Part shown: piece after piece, positions 14,441 through 22,839 of the stretch
Layout of the letters: the number at the start of each line of letters is the position of its first letter
Position numbering within the stretch: the first letter of the stretch is position 1
DNA from: Phycisphaerae bacterium
GTDB taxonomy: Bacteria; Planctomycetota; Phycisphaerae; UBA1845; Fen-1342
Assembly: GCA_030612705.1 (NCBI GenBank)
Contig: JAUWNI010000021.1
Coordinates: 1-43,723 of the forward strand
Direction: 5' to 3'
Length of the DNA stretch: 43,723 nucleotides
Notes under the pieces: generated by a model
What the model was told of the DNA's origin: nothing
Seen by the model: only the letters and a program-made list of their open reading frames with translations
Databases searched by the model: none
Position numbers and translations under genes: made by a program

Positions 14441-16423
14441 GTGAGTACGGACGACTCGACGAGATCGGAAGCCGCGGCGATCCAAAGCGACGGGACAGAC
14501 GAACCGGCGACGATCGTGCAGCGTTTCATTGTCACGCTGGTGCAGCGCTACCGGGCGCTGCGCGACGCCGGCGCATCGGCTTTACCGCCGCCGATTATCG
14601 ACGATCGGCTGACTGAATTGCTGCTGGCCGAAGCGGCGCTGCGTTACGCGTGCTCATCAGCGGGTAGCCGTGAGAATCGGCCGTTGCAACTCGCCGTGCT
14701 GGGACCCACGCAGACCGGCAAGAGCACGATCGTCAACCTGATCCTCGGCACGCACGTGACCGAGGTCAGCCCGTTGGCCGGGTTCACGATTCATCCACAG
14801 GGTTTTTGGATCGGCTCTGAAAGCCGGGACGATGGTTGGGTGACGGACTTGTTCCCCGGCTGGCAACGTTGTGAAGCGGACCGATTTTCTCGTGATGAAG
14901 ACAAACTGGAGCGCTACGTTCTGACGTTCACAGGCGAGACGCCTGTGCCACATGATTTGCCTGTGCCACATGATTCGCCCGTGCCACCTGATTCGCCCGG
15001 GGGGTTGCCGCCTTGCGTCGTGTGGGACACGCCCGACTTCGATTCGCTCGCGGCACGGAGCTACCAGCGTGGCGTATTGGAAGTGGCGGCGCTGGCCGAC
15101 GTCCATGTCTTTGTACTTAGCAAGGAAAAATACTCCGACCTCTCGGTTTGGCGGATGCTGCGATTGCTGAGTCCGCTGGGGCGTCCGTTGATTATTTGCT
15201 TGAACAAGCTCACGCCGGACGCAGCCGAGCCGGTTGTCGCCTCACTCAAGCAGCGTTTACGGGAGATGGGTGGGCACGTGGCGACATCGCAGATTATGAC
15301 GTTTGAATACCAGCCGGGGCTTGGCATGTCGGCGGGGCCTGATTCCCCGGCCGGCGAGGCGCCGGCCGCTACTTCGGCCGGTGCGGAGTCCGGTCGCTAC
15401 GTTGTGGTGTCGGCGGTTCGAGATTTGCGCGAGCGGATCGGCCGTCGATTGAAGGTGGCGCGCGCGACCGATCGAGTGGCCGGCCCGCGGGCTTTCGTCC
15501 GGCAGCACTGGCCGGACTGGACGGCGCCGCTGGAAGTTGAGCTGGCGGCGTTGCGGGACTGGGATGAGCTCGTCTCGGCGGCCTTGGACGAGGCGGCGGA
15601 ATCCTATCGCCGCGATTTCCTCGACCATCCCCAGCGTTTCGATACATTTCGAAGGGCCATGGTCGAGCTGTTGCATTTGTTGGAGCTGCCGGGTTTCGCC
15701 AACGTGCTGAGCCAGGTGCGGCACGTGTTGTCGTGGCCGGCCCGGCGGTTGTTCGCGGCCCGGCAAGCATGGTTTGCGCGGCGACGCAAGCGGAAGGGAA
15801 TCCCGCACGGACTCGGCAGCGAAGAGGTGGTGCTGTTTCAACTGATCGAAAAGCTATTGACCTCGCTGGAGCGCGACGCCGCCCGGCGCTGCGATCCCGC
15901 AACGCTGGGCCACGCCGTTTGGCGGGCGATTGCGAAACGGCTGGAGCAACAGACCGCTCGGCTGCGGCAAGGCTTCGAATCCGCCGCCCGGCAGCAACGC
16001 GAGGATTTCGCGCCGGTGATCCACGCGGCGGCGAATCAGTTGTATGAAACGCTGCAAAAAAGACCGGCAATGCTGAATACCTTGCGGGCCGCCCGGGCAA
16101 CCACCGACGTTGCCGCCATCGCGCTGGCGATCAAGACAGGCGGATTGGGCATCAACGACCTGCTGTTCGCGCCGGCGATGTTCGCGTTGACCTCGATGCT
16201 GACCGAAGGCGCCCTCGGCTCGTACATGTCGCACGTCGCCAACGATTTGAAGAAGCAACAGCTCAAACACGTCAAGTCGAAGTTGTTGGAAGGCGTTTTC
16301 GCGCGGGAATTGCGCGGCGTGACGGCCGATTTGAAGGACGCCGAGCTGTTCGGGATCTCCGCGGAGCAATTGAGTGCCGCCACGGGGGCTCTGGACACGT
16401 GGGAGTGCAGCGAAGATGAGTGA
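14441..16423 (+). CDS. Large dynamin-like GTPase, first of a pair
   Basis: The 660-residue protein (numbered from the GTG at 14441) has a P-loop GPTQTGKS at 88-95 and a G3 motif written DTPDFDS at 196-202, where Asp replaces the usual Gly. G4 is NKLT at 255-258, lacking the usual Asp. A long helical region follows, with a hydrophobic stretch near 580-615 (TTDVAAIALAIKTGG and onward) that may contact membrane. Two in-frame repeat-derived inserts lie at residues 163-188 and 298-319. No ATG is available before the domain; the GTG is a best guess, as a TTG at 14348 sits inside a repeat. The gene overlaps the second GTPase by 8 bases. Cargo and partners are unknown. Confidence 0.72.
   Translation: MSTDDSTRSEAAAIQSDGTDEPATIVQRFIVTLVQRYRALRDAGASALPPPIIDDRLTELLLAEAALRYACSSAGSRENRPLQLAVLGPTQTGKSTIVNLILGTHVTEVSPLAGFTIHPQGFWIGSESRDDGWVTDLFPGWQRCEADRFSRDEDKLERYVLTFTGETPVPHDLPVPHDSPVPPDSPGGLPPCVVWDTPDFDSLAARSYQRGVLEVAALADVHVFVLSKEKYSDLSVWRMLRLLSPLGRPLIICLNKLTPDAAEPVVASLKQRLREMGGHVATSQIMTFEYQPGLGMSAGPDSPAGEAPAATSAGAESGRYVVVSAVRDLRERIGRRLKVARATDRVAGPRAFVRQHWPDWTAPLEVELAALRDWDELVSAALDEAAESYRRDFLDHPQRFDTFRRAMVELLHLLELPGFANVLSQVRHVLSWPARRLFAARQAWFARRRKRKGIPHGLGSEEVVLFQLIEKLLTSLERDAARRCDPATLGHAVWRAIAKRLEQQTARLRQGFESAARQQREDFAPVIHAAANQLYETLQKRPAMLNTLRAARATTDVAAIALAIKTGGLGINDLLFAPAMFALTSMLTEGALGSYMSHVANDLKKQQLKHVKSKLLEGVFARELRGVTADLKDAELFGISAEQLSAATGALDTWECSEDE
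14927..15004 (+). repeat. In-frame repeat insert with three 18-bp units
   Basis: A palindrome TTCACAGGCGAGACGCCTG is followed by three 18-bp tandem units (14942-14959, 14960-14977, 14978-14995) of the CCTGTGCCACATGATTCG type. Translated, they give repeated PVPHDS/PVPHDL hexapeptides. The palindrome is related to the intergenic repeat at 11233-11257, so the coding sequence has probably taken up an intergenic repeat in frame. Confidence 0.75.
15345..15400 (+). repeat. In-frame palindrome identical to an intergenic repeat
   Basis: 15348-15371 is identical over 24 bp to the intergenic palindrome at 1841-1864 (GGCCGGCG-AGG-CGCCGGCC core). A second, degenerate copy follows at 15375-15400, ending GGTCGCTAC. 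The segment encodes an Ala/Gly/Ser/Pro-rich insert between G4 and the following strand of the first GTPase. Confidence 0.8.
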
Positions 16424-18218
16424 GGCTTTCGCCACGTTGGTAACCCGGACGCGGGCGTGGTTCGAGCGGGCCCGCGAGTCCGGCTGGCTGACGCAACTCG
16501 AACTGGAATGCTTTACCTCGCTGGAAAATCGCACGCCCGCCGACCTGTTCACCGACGCACAACAACGCCCGTTGGTGGTCGCATTTTTCGGCGGCACCGG
16601 CGTCGGCAAGAGCAGCCTGCTCAACCGGCTCGCGGGTGAGCCGATCGCCCGCACCGGCGTCGAACGCCCAACCTCGCGCGAGGTCACCATCTACCTGCAC
16701 GAATCGGTCAAGCTCGCGACGCTTCCGCCCGAGCTGCCCGTCGAGCAGGTACACGTCAAGCGGCACCGGTCCGACGGCCGGCGTGATGTGCTCTGGATCG
16801 ATGCCCCCGACATCGACAGTACACAACAGGAGAACCGCCGACTCGCCCTGGCGTGGCTGCCGCACGTCGATCTGCTCATCTACGTCGTCAGCCCGGAACG
16901 CTATCGCGACGACGTTGGGTGGCGTGTGCTGCGGCAACGCGGCGAGCGGCACGGGTGGATGTTCGTGCTGAATCGCTGGGACGAGGGCGACGCCGGCCAG
17001 AAGGACGACTTCGCCCACATGCTCCGCGGGGCGGGGTTCAACGATCCGTTGTTGCTGTGCACGAGCTGCGCGGCGGGGACGGCCGGCGAGGGCTCCGGCC
17101 GCTACATTGAAATGACGAGCCAACTGCCGACGCCCGATCAGTTCGACCGGATCGAGTCGGCGATCCGCGAGTACCTCGCCGAGCACGGCGTACGCGAACT
17201 CGAACGGCTCGGGCACCGCGCCCGGCTGCTCGAAATGCGCGACGCGCTCAACACAGCTCGGCAACGATTCGGCGATGACGGCCAATGGAAAGACGTCGAT
17301 ACGTGCCGCGAGCGCCATTGGCAACGGACGCGGTCGGCGCTGGTGCAGGGGTTGGAGTGGCCGATTCGCGCAGCCGCCGGCCGCTTTGCGATTCGCGAAA
17401 GCGGATTGGTCGGACAGGTCGTTCGTCAGGCGGTCGTCGCGACCAAGAGTGGAGCCGGCCGAATTGAAGCCCGCGGCTCGTCCGAAGGACAGGATGCGTC
17501 AGGTCTCGATACGACTGAACTAACTCAACCACTGTGGGACGATTGGACGCGGGATAAGCTGGCCGAGTGCCTCGATGCGGTCGAGGTCGAGGTGCGTCGG
17601 ACGGGAATCGCGGCGACGCCGTTGCGTAATTGCTTCGATATGGTTGCCGAGCAGGCCGGCCCGGTCGTCCTGCGAAGCGTGCAAGAGCGGTTGCGGGCGG
17701 CAATGGCGCAGCCGGGCACGCGTTTGCAGCGCGCCTTGCGGCGTGTGACCGGGTTCCTGATGGCGGCACTGCCGCTGCTCGGTTTGCTGTGGGTCGCGTA
17801 CAACGTTGTGGTCGGGTACTACCGGGCATCGACCGAAGGCGGTACGTATCTCGGAACGAATTTCGCGGTTAGCAGCGTTCTGCTTATCGTAGTTGCGTGG
17901 GCGGTGCCATTCGTTTTCGATCGGATGCTGCGCCCCTCGCTGGAGCGCACGGCGCTAAAGGCGATGCGGGATGGGTTGGCGGACGGGCTCGATCAGCTCG
18001 GAGAGCAGTTGCGCGATGCTGCGGTCGAGGTTATTCAACAAGCCCGAACCGGTCGCGACGATGCCGGTGGGATCGTCGGCGAAATCTCGCGTTTGGCGCT
18101 TCAGCCGTTGGCCGCGGGCAAGGAGTCGTTGTCACGTTTGCTGGTGACGCCGGTGCGCCGCGCGGCGGAGTTGGGCAGTGTCACTGTCGGCAGGGGGAGG
18201 GAAGGCCACGCGGGTTAA
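16416..18218 (+). CDS. Large dynamin-like GTPase with two membrane helices, second of a pair
   Basis: This 600-residue protein has P-loop GGTGVGKSS at 59-67, a probable switch threonine in PTSREV (85-90), a G3 variant DAPDIDS at 129-135 and G4 NRWD at 186-189. As in its partner, G3 has Asp where Gly is usual. A helical middle region is followed by two transmembrane segments near 446-468 and 482-502 and an amphipathic C-terminal tail, suggesting a membrane-anchored dynamin-like machine. The ATG at 16416 lies inside the 3' end of the first GTPase gene, so the two should be translationally coupled. A repeat-derived insert GTAGEGSGRY sits just after G5. The role is inferred only. Confidence 0.75.
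   Translation: MSEAFATLVTRTRAWFERARESGWLTQLELECFTSLENRTPADLFTDAQQRPLVVAFFGGTGVGKSSLLNRLAGEPIARTGVERPTSREVTIYLHESVKLATLPPELPVEQVHVKRHRSDGRRDVLWIDAPDIDSTQQENRRLALAWLPHVDLLIYVVSPERYRDDVGWRVLRQRGERHGWMFVLNRWDEGDAGQKDDFAHMLRGAGFNDPLLLCTSCAAGTAGEGSGRYIEMTSQLPTPDQFDRIESAIREYLAEHGVRELERLGHRARLLEMRDALNTARQRFGDDGQWKDVDTCRERHWQRTRSALVQGLEWPIRAAAGRFAIRESGLVGQVVRQAVVATKSGAGRIEARGSSEGQDASGLDTTELTQPLWDDWTRDKLAECLDAVEVEVRRTGIAATPLRNCFDMVAEQAGPVVLRSVQERLRAAMAQPGTRLQRALRRVTGFLMAALPLLGLLWVAYNVVVGYYRASTEGGTYLGTNFAVSSVLLIVVAWAVPFVFDRMLRPSLERTALKAMRDGLADGLDQLGEQLRDAAVEVIQQARTGRDDAGGIVGEISRLALQPLAAGKESLSRLLVTPVRRAAELGSVTVGRGREGHAG
17080..17104 (+). repeat. In-frame palindrome in the second GTPase
   Basis: The 25 bp beginning CGGCCGGCGAGGGCTCCGG match the 24-bp repeat at 1841 and 15348 except for a small change in the loop. 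It encodes the GTAGEGSGRY loop after the G5 strand. Confidence 0.65.
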
Positions 18219-18237
18219 AATCCGCGGCCCGTCTGTT

Positions 18238-18945
18238 TCAGGTCCGCGCGGGTAGCAACATGGCGGCGATGTCTTCGGATGCGCCGGCGAGCTTGATCGG
18301 CTGGGCCGGCACGCCGACCACCGTTGCCATCGGGAGCACGTCTTCGAGCACGACGGCTCCCGCGCCGACAATCGCTTCGCAGCCGAGCGTGACCTTCGGG
18401 ATAATCGTGGCCCCGATGCCGATGAAGACGCCCGGCTCGACTTTCACCCGGCCGGCGATGCGCACACCTGGGCAGATGTGCGAACCCTCGCCGATCATGG
18501 TCTGATGGTCGATGATGCACCCGGTATTGAGGATGACGGAGTCGCCGATCTGACAATTCGCACAAACCACAGCGCCGGCCGCGATTACGACATTACGACC
18601 GACGGTGGCGTTGTAGGCCAGCGTGGCGGACGGGTGAACCGCGTTGATTAGCTCCAGTCCGGTTTGTTCGACCTGGCGGGCAAGCCCGCGGCGGGCTCCA
18701 TTGTCCCCGATCGCGATGATCACGCCGTCGATGTCCAGCTCGGCTGTCAGTTTTTCCAGGTCGTCGATACCCCCGTGGACGAGGAAGCCGTCAACGCGGC
18801 GGCCGTGGATATCGGAGTTATTATCGAGAAATCCGACGATGTCGTATTTGCGGGCTTGCAGCAGGATATCGAGCACGACCCGGCCCTGCCCGCCGGCGCC
18901 GAGAATGAGTACGCGTATCTTGTCGTCTTTCGTAGTGTGCCGCAT
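18238..18945 (-). CDS. NeuD/PglD-type sugar O- or N-acyltransferase
   Basis: The 235-residue protein has an N-terminal Rossmann domain (VLILGAGGQGRVV at about 12-24) and a C-terminal left-handed beta-helix made of hexapeptide repeats (about 100-215: NATVGRNVVIAAGAVVCANC and onward, ending VVGVPAQPIKL). This is the layout of the NeuD/PglD acetyltransferases, which acetylate amino or hydroxyl groups of nucleotide-linked sugars. His107 in the HPSATL block is the likely catalytic base. It converges on the GTPase pair and diverges from the exopolysaccharide operon, so it may modify sugars of that polymer. That link is inference from position. Confidence 0.85.
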   Translation of the reverse strand: MRHTTKDDKIRVLILGAGGQGRVVLDILLQARKYDIVGFLDNNSDIHGRRVDGFLVHGGIDDLEKLTAELDIDGVIIAIGDNGARRGLARQVEQTGLELINAVHPSATLAYNATVGRNVVIAAGAVVCANCQIGDSVILNTGCIIDHQTMIGEGSHICPGVRIAGRVKVEPGVFIGIGATIIPKVTLGCEAIVGAGAVVLEDVLPMATVVGVPAQPIKLAGASEDIAAMLLPART

Positions 18946-19434
18946 GCCAGTATCTATCTATCGGGACGGAGGCGTCCTTTGCCGAAGTACGGCCGGTCTG
19001 CATCCGGTGCGTCCATGACAGATTGCACGTTTTTTGTCGTAGGGGCATCGACAGTGAGCCGGTTTGCGGCTACCGTTTTCCCCGGATATACGATCTGTTT
19101 TTGAGTGAGCCGTAAGCGGTTACGACGAATGCGCCAGCCAGTCGCAAGTCGAACCGTAAGATCGACCGATAATAGCTTCCGAAGTGACTAAACTATAACG
19201 GCGTGGCGAGCGAACCGCGCGACGGGCGTGAACGTAGAATCGCCTGTTCCGGTGAATCGTTTAGGGATTCCCGTGACCGGTTGGGTTTGACAGACGGCCC
19301 CGACGCCGTTTAATTCGGTCCTTCAATAGCCTGGAAGTCGAGTGTGTACATCTGGTTGTACGCGACTCTTGCATCGTACCTCCTGCCAAGTGGTCGTTGG
19401 AGGTCCGGTCCACCGCGCGTTAAGCGGACGGTAT
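18946..19434. other. Leader region of the exopolysaccharide operon
   Basis: This 489-base gap lies between the divergent acyltransferase and the export lipoprotein genes. It has a lower GC content than its neighbours, especially 19170-19200. One good promoter-like pair is at 19287-19314. No gene, riboswitch or dispersed repeat of the families seen elsewhere is visible. Confidence 0.5.
19287..19314 (+). promoter_or_regulatory. Sigma-70-type promoter for the exosortase operon
   Basis: TTGACA (19287-19292) matches the -35 consensus perfectly and TTTAAT (19309-19314) matches the -10 in five of six positions, with a 16-base spacer. Transcription would start near 19321, giving a leader of about 115 bases before the export lipoprotein gene. 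Confidence 0.6.
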
Positions 19435-21012
19435 ATGAATATCAACTATAAGAATTCGGCAATGCTGTGTGCCGGCGTGTCGTGCGTGGTGCTGTTCGGA
19501 ATCCTGACGGGTTGTGCGATGATGCCCCCGAAAAGCTTCCTCGATCCGACACGCGTCGGCATGTTTCCCCTCGAGAATCGCGAAGGCGGTATCCGTCGCG
19601 TCTTGACCCCGCGCGAAGGCCCGGTCGGCTTGGCCAACGCGGTGGAGCCAACGCTGGAAGATCTCGTGGCGATTTATGAGGAATATCGTCTCGGTCCGCT
19701 GGATCAGATCGGGATCATCGTCAACGATTTGATTCAAGCGGGGATTCCGTATCAGGTGACGCTGGAAATTAATTCCACGGGCTATATTCGTCTGCCCCAG
19801 GTGGGTTTGATCAAAGCCGTCGGGATGACCGACCGCGAATTGGAACAAGACATCATCACGCGTCTCCAGGAGGCCGGCCTGCTGCCCGACCCGATCGTGC
19901 AGGTATTCATCACGGCCAAACGCCACCAGTTTTTCAGCGTGATCGGTTCGGTATCGCGGCCCGGATCTTACAACCTGGTGCAGCCCGACACACGTCTGCT
20001 CGATGTGCTCGGGATCGTGGGGGACATCGGTCCCCTGTCGAGGAGGGCTTATATCGTTCGGCGAATGGAACCGGGTCTGCCTTACGAAGAGGAAACGCCG
20101 ATGGAGTTGCCGGCGGAGGATGAGGGCTTGATCATTCCGCCGCCCGACGATGATGAAGACGGTTTCGAGAGCACGCTGTTTTTGCGGCAGGGTTCGGGCT
20201 TGCAAGAGCCCCCGCCGGCTGAGCGGGAGTCGCCGCCTGATGAGCAGGAGTTGGAAGAGATCATCGCGCCGCGTCGGCCGACGAGTCCACCGGCCTCGCA
20301 GCAGGCTCCCGAGCAGGGCGAGCGGCGTTTCGCCCCGCTGATTTTCGATCCGACGACCGGCACGCTCAAGGAAGCCCCGACGGAGCAGGCTCCGATTCGA
20401 GCTGAACAGCCCGCGGAGCAGGCTTTTGAGGAACCGGCCGAGCGACCCGAATTCGACTGGGAGGACGTTCCCGAATACGAATTGTCGCAGCGGGTGATCG
20501 AGATCGACGTGGTGGCGTTGAAGGCGGGTGACCCGCGTTACAACATCGTGATTCGCTCCCGCGACCTGGTCAACATTCCGGTCGATACGGGCGTGTTCTA
20601 CATGATGGGGGAGGTTGCGCGGCCCGGTGTTTACAGCTTCGGCGGCCGCGAGATCACCATCAAGCAGGCGATCGCCACGGTCGGCGGTTTCGGCCGGCTT
20701 GCCTGGCCTTCGCGCTGTGAGATCATCCGCCGCGAGAAGGGCACCGACAAGCAGATCACGATTCCGGTCAACCTCGATCACGTTTTTGCCGGGCTGGAGG
20801 ACGACATCCTGCTGCGGGACGACGACATCGTGAACGTGGGCACGGACATCATCGCGCCGTTCCTGTTCGTCATTCGCAATTCATTCCGTTTCACCTACGG
20901 CTTCGGATTCGTCTACGACCGCAACTTCGCGGACAAAGACGCGTACTATGGCCAGATGAACCCGGAATCCCGCAAGATTGCGGAAAGGCAGCAGCAGGGC
21001 TTGCCATTCTAG
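19435..21012 (+). CDS. Polysaccharide export outer-membrane lipoprotein (Wza-type)
   Basis: The 525-residue lipoprotein carries a lipobox ILTGC with Cys27. A polysaccharide export domain follows (about 75-160, YRLGPLDQIGIIV and VTLEINSTGYIRLPQVG), then an SLBB domain (about 164-200, FFSVIGSVSRPGSYNL). An acidic, proline- and glutamate-rich insert spans about 220-345, and a second SLBB domain about 387-430 (VFYMMGEVARPGVYSF). It should form the outer-membrane channel for exopolysaccharide. The ATG at 19435 gives a correct signal peptide; upstream codons do not. The long low-complexity insert between SLBB domains is unusual. It is the first gene of the operon, 14 bases before the exosortase. 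Confidence 0.92.
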   Translation: MNINYKNSAMLCAGVSCVVLFGILTGCAMMPPKSFLDPTRVGMFPLENREGGIRRVLTPREGPVGLANAVEPTLEDLVAIYEEYRLGPLDQIGIIVNDLIQAGIPYQVTLEINSTGYIRLPQVGLIKAVGMTDRELEQDIITRLQEAGLLPDPIVQVFITAKRHQFFSVIGSVSRPGSYNLVQPDTRLLDVLGIVGDIGPLSRRAYIVRRMEPGLPYEEETPMELPAEDEGLIIPPPDDDEDGFESTLFLRQGSGLQEPPPAERESPPDEQELEEIIAPRRPTSPPASQQAPEQGERRFAPLIFDPTTGTLKEAPTEQAPIRAEQPAEQAFEEPAERPEFDWEDVPEYELSQRVIEIDVVALKAGDPRYNIVIRSRDLVNIPVDTGVFYMMGEVARPGVYSFGGREITIKQAIATVGGFGRLAWPSRCEIIRREKGTDKQITIPVNLDHVFAGLEDDILLRDDDIVNVGTDIIAPFLFVIRNSFRFTYGFGFVYDRNFADKDAYYGQMNPESRKIAERQQQGLPF

Positions 21013-21026
21013 GAGAAACCGTACGG

Positions 21027-21938
21027 ATGGCAGCAGTACCTACATCCTTGCCGCCGGCGACCATCGACTTCAATCGTCCGACACGGATTCGCGCGGTCAT
21101 CGTCGGGCTGGCGTTCATCGCCGTCTTCTACAACGTTCTGCTCAATCTGAGCTACAAGTGGTATCACTCGGCGGACTGGTCGCACGGGTGGCTGATTCCG
21201 CTGTTCAGCGTGTATCTAGTCTATCTGCACTGGAACCAGGTTCGGCGGGCACCGCTGCGTTATACGTGGAGCGGGCTGGCACTGATGATCGTCACGTTGG
21301 CGGGTTACCAGTATTTCCTGTGGGTGCTGCCGATGGATTACCCGCGGGCGACGATGATGCTGTTGTGCTTGCTGGGCGTGATTATTTTCCTGTGCGGGCT
21401 TCCGATTGCGCGGTATATCTGGGTCCCCTGGCTGTACCTCTTTTTCGCGGTCCCGCTGCCCGCAAGTGTTTACTTTACTCTAACCGACCCGTTGCGGCGG
21501 ATGGCGGCGGTGGTCGCCATGCAGGTGCTCAGCCTGTGTCCAAACCTGGATATCTACAAGGTCGGCTCGACGATCGAGTACGTGTATCAGGGTCAGAGCG
21601 GGGCGCTCGGGGTGGCCGACGCGTGCAGCGGAATGCGTAGCACGATGACGCTCTGCGCGTTGGGCGTGGCGGTTACCTTTATCTCGGACCGCCCGTGGTG
21701 GCAGCGTTTGATCATGGTCGCATCGTGCATCCCGATCGCCATCTTTTCCAATTTCGTGCGGGTCACGACGACGTGTCTGCTGCACATTTACATCGATCCG
21801 AAATACGCCGGCGGAACTTATCACACCTTGCTGGGTTTGGTGACGTTGCTGCTGGCGTTCGGGGTTTTCAGCGGTCTGGGTTGGTTATTGAGTAATTTAT
21901 TAGTGGAAGATACCGGTCCCGAAGCCGCGGAAAAGTAG
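21027..21938 (+). CDS. Exosortase (EpsH-type transpeptidase)
   Basis: This 303-residue inner-membrane protein has about eight hydrophobic segments. The exosortase catalytic triad is clear: Cys200 in VADACSGMRS, Arg245 in SNFVRVTTT and His266 in GTYHTLLG. Exosortases cleave proteins with C-terminal PEP-CTERM-type tails and hand them on for surface attachment. An AGGAGA ribosome site lies 9-14 bases before the ATG at 21027. Its neighbours, a Wza-type lipoprotein and EpsI, are the usual exopolysaccharide partners. No PEP-CTERM tail is recognisable on any protein in this window, so its substrates must be encoded elsewhere. Confidence 0.93.
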   Translation: MAAVPTSLPPATIDFNRPTRIRAVIVGLAFIAVFYNVLLNLSYKWYHSADWSHGWLIPLFSVYLVYLHWNQVRRAPLRYTWSGLALMIVTLAGYQYFLWVLPMDYPRATMMLLCLLGVIIFLCGLPIARYIWVPWLYLFFAVPLPASVYFTLTDPLRRMAAVVAMQVLSLCPNLDIYKVGSTIEYVYQGQSGALGVADACSGMRSTMTLCALGVAVTFISDRPWWQRLIMVASCIPIAIFSNFVRVTTTCLLHIYIDPKYAGGTYHTLLGLVTLLLAFGVFSGLGWLLSNLLVEDTGPEAAEK

Positions 21939-21980
21939 CGCGCCTCAGCATGCCCGAGCTGGAACGGAGTATTCGCGAGC

Positions 21981-22817
21981 ATGGCGAAGTCGCCCACGAC
22001 AACAGATAACGCAAGCCCGCGCCGAAAGACCTCGGCGCGCTTCTACGTTTGCGTGGGGGTTCTCTTGCTGACCGCCGTCGGCATGCAAGGGACGGCGGGA
22101 ATTCTAAAGACGTATTTTCGCAAGGCGGCGCTTCCGCTCAAGCAAACGCTGGACGCGCTGGACCAGAGCAAGCTGCTGCCGGAGTACGCCCCGCACCGGA
22201 TTCAACCCGAGTTGCTCAGCCACGAGGCGATCGAGAACCTCGGGACCGAGGAGTATTTGCAATGGAATTTGACCGTTCTGGATCATGAGCGTGACGATCC
22301 GACCGCGGTGGCTCGGCTGTTCATCACGTATCACACCGGTGGGCCGGGACTAGTGCCGCATAATCCCAAGGAATGTCTTTCGGCCGCGGGGATGACGCTG
22401 AAGAAAGAGACTCTGATCGAGATTTCGATCCTGGATTCGGGCGGCGTCGAACGGACTTTACCAGTCAGCGTGCTCGAGTTCGAGTTGCCGCGGCGGCAGA
22501 TGACGCAAATGCGGAGCGGCGCTTCCGATAAGCAGTGGTTGGTCGTAGCATACTTCTTCTACGTCAACGGGTGCTATGAGACGACGCGGACGAACGTTCG
22601 CCGGGCCGTTTCGAACCTATGGGATCGGTACGCGTACTATTCGAAGGTTGAGATTTCATTTAACGACGAATCTTTCACACGGTTGCCCAATCGGGAGGAG
22701 GCCGTGGAGGCGACGCGTCGGCTGTTGCGGAAGCTGATGCCGATTCTCTGGGAAGACCATTATCAGGATTGGGAAGCGATCAAGAGCGGCGCACCGCCCG
22801 TGATCCTCAGCCGGTAG
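21981..22817 (+). CDS. EpsI-family exosortase-associated protein
   Basis: The 278-residue protein has one N-terminal membrane helix (about 20-40) and a periplasmic EpsI domain. The characteristic block HNPKECLSAAGM at 127-138 with a conserved Cys132 is present, as are the downstream VAYFFYVNGCYET and YSKVEIS segments. EpsI proteins are always found with exosortases and are needed for exopolysaccharide assembly; in other lineages they are often fused to the exosortase, and here they are separate genes 42 bases apart. The exact reaction is not known. Confidence 0.87.
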   Translation: MAKSPTTTDNASPRRKTSARFYVCVGVLLLTAVGMQGTAGILKTYFRKAALPLKQTLDALDQSKLLPEYAPHRIQPELLSHEAIENLGTEEYLQWNLTVLDHERDDPTAVARLFITYHTGGPGLVPHNPKECLSAAGMTLKKETLIEISILDSGGVERTLPVSVLEFELPRRQMTQMRSGASDKQWLVVAYFFYVNGCYETTRTNVRRAVSNLWDRYAYYSKVEISFNDESFTRLPNREEAVEATRRLLRKLMPILWEDHYQDWEAIKSGAPPVILSR

Positions 22818-22839
22818 AAGGAATTGAGGGGTTGTAACA

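Noticed and set aside
19420..20781. Long antisense reading frame of 453 codons opposite the export lipoprotein gene
   Set aside because: It overlaps a clear, motif-bearing gene; its composition is the complement of coding sequence and it shows no recognisable domain.
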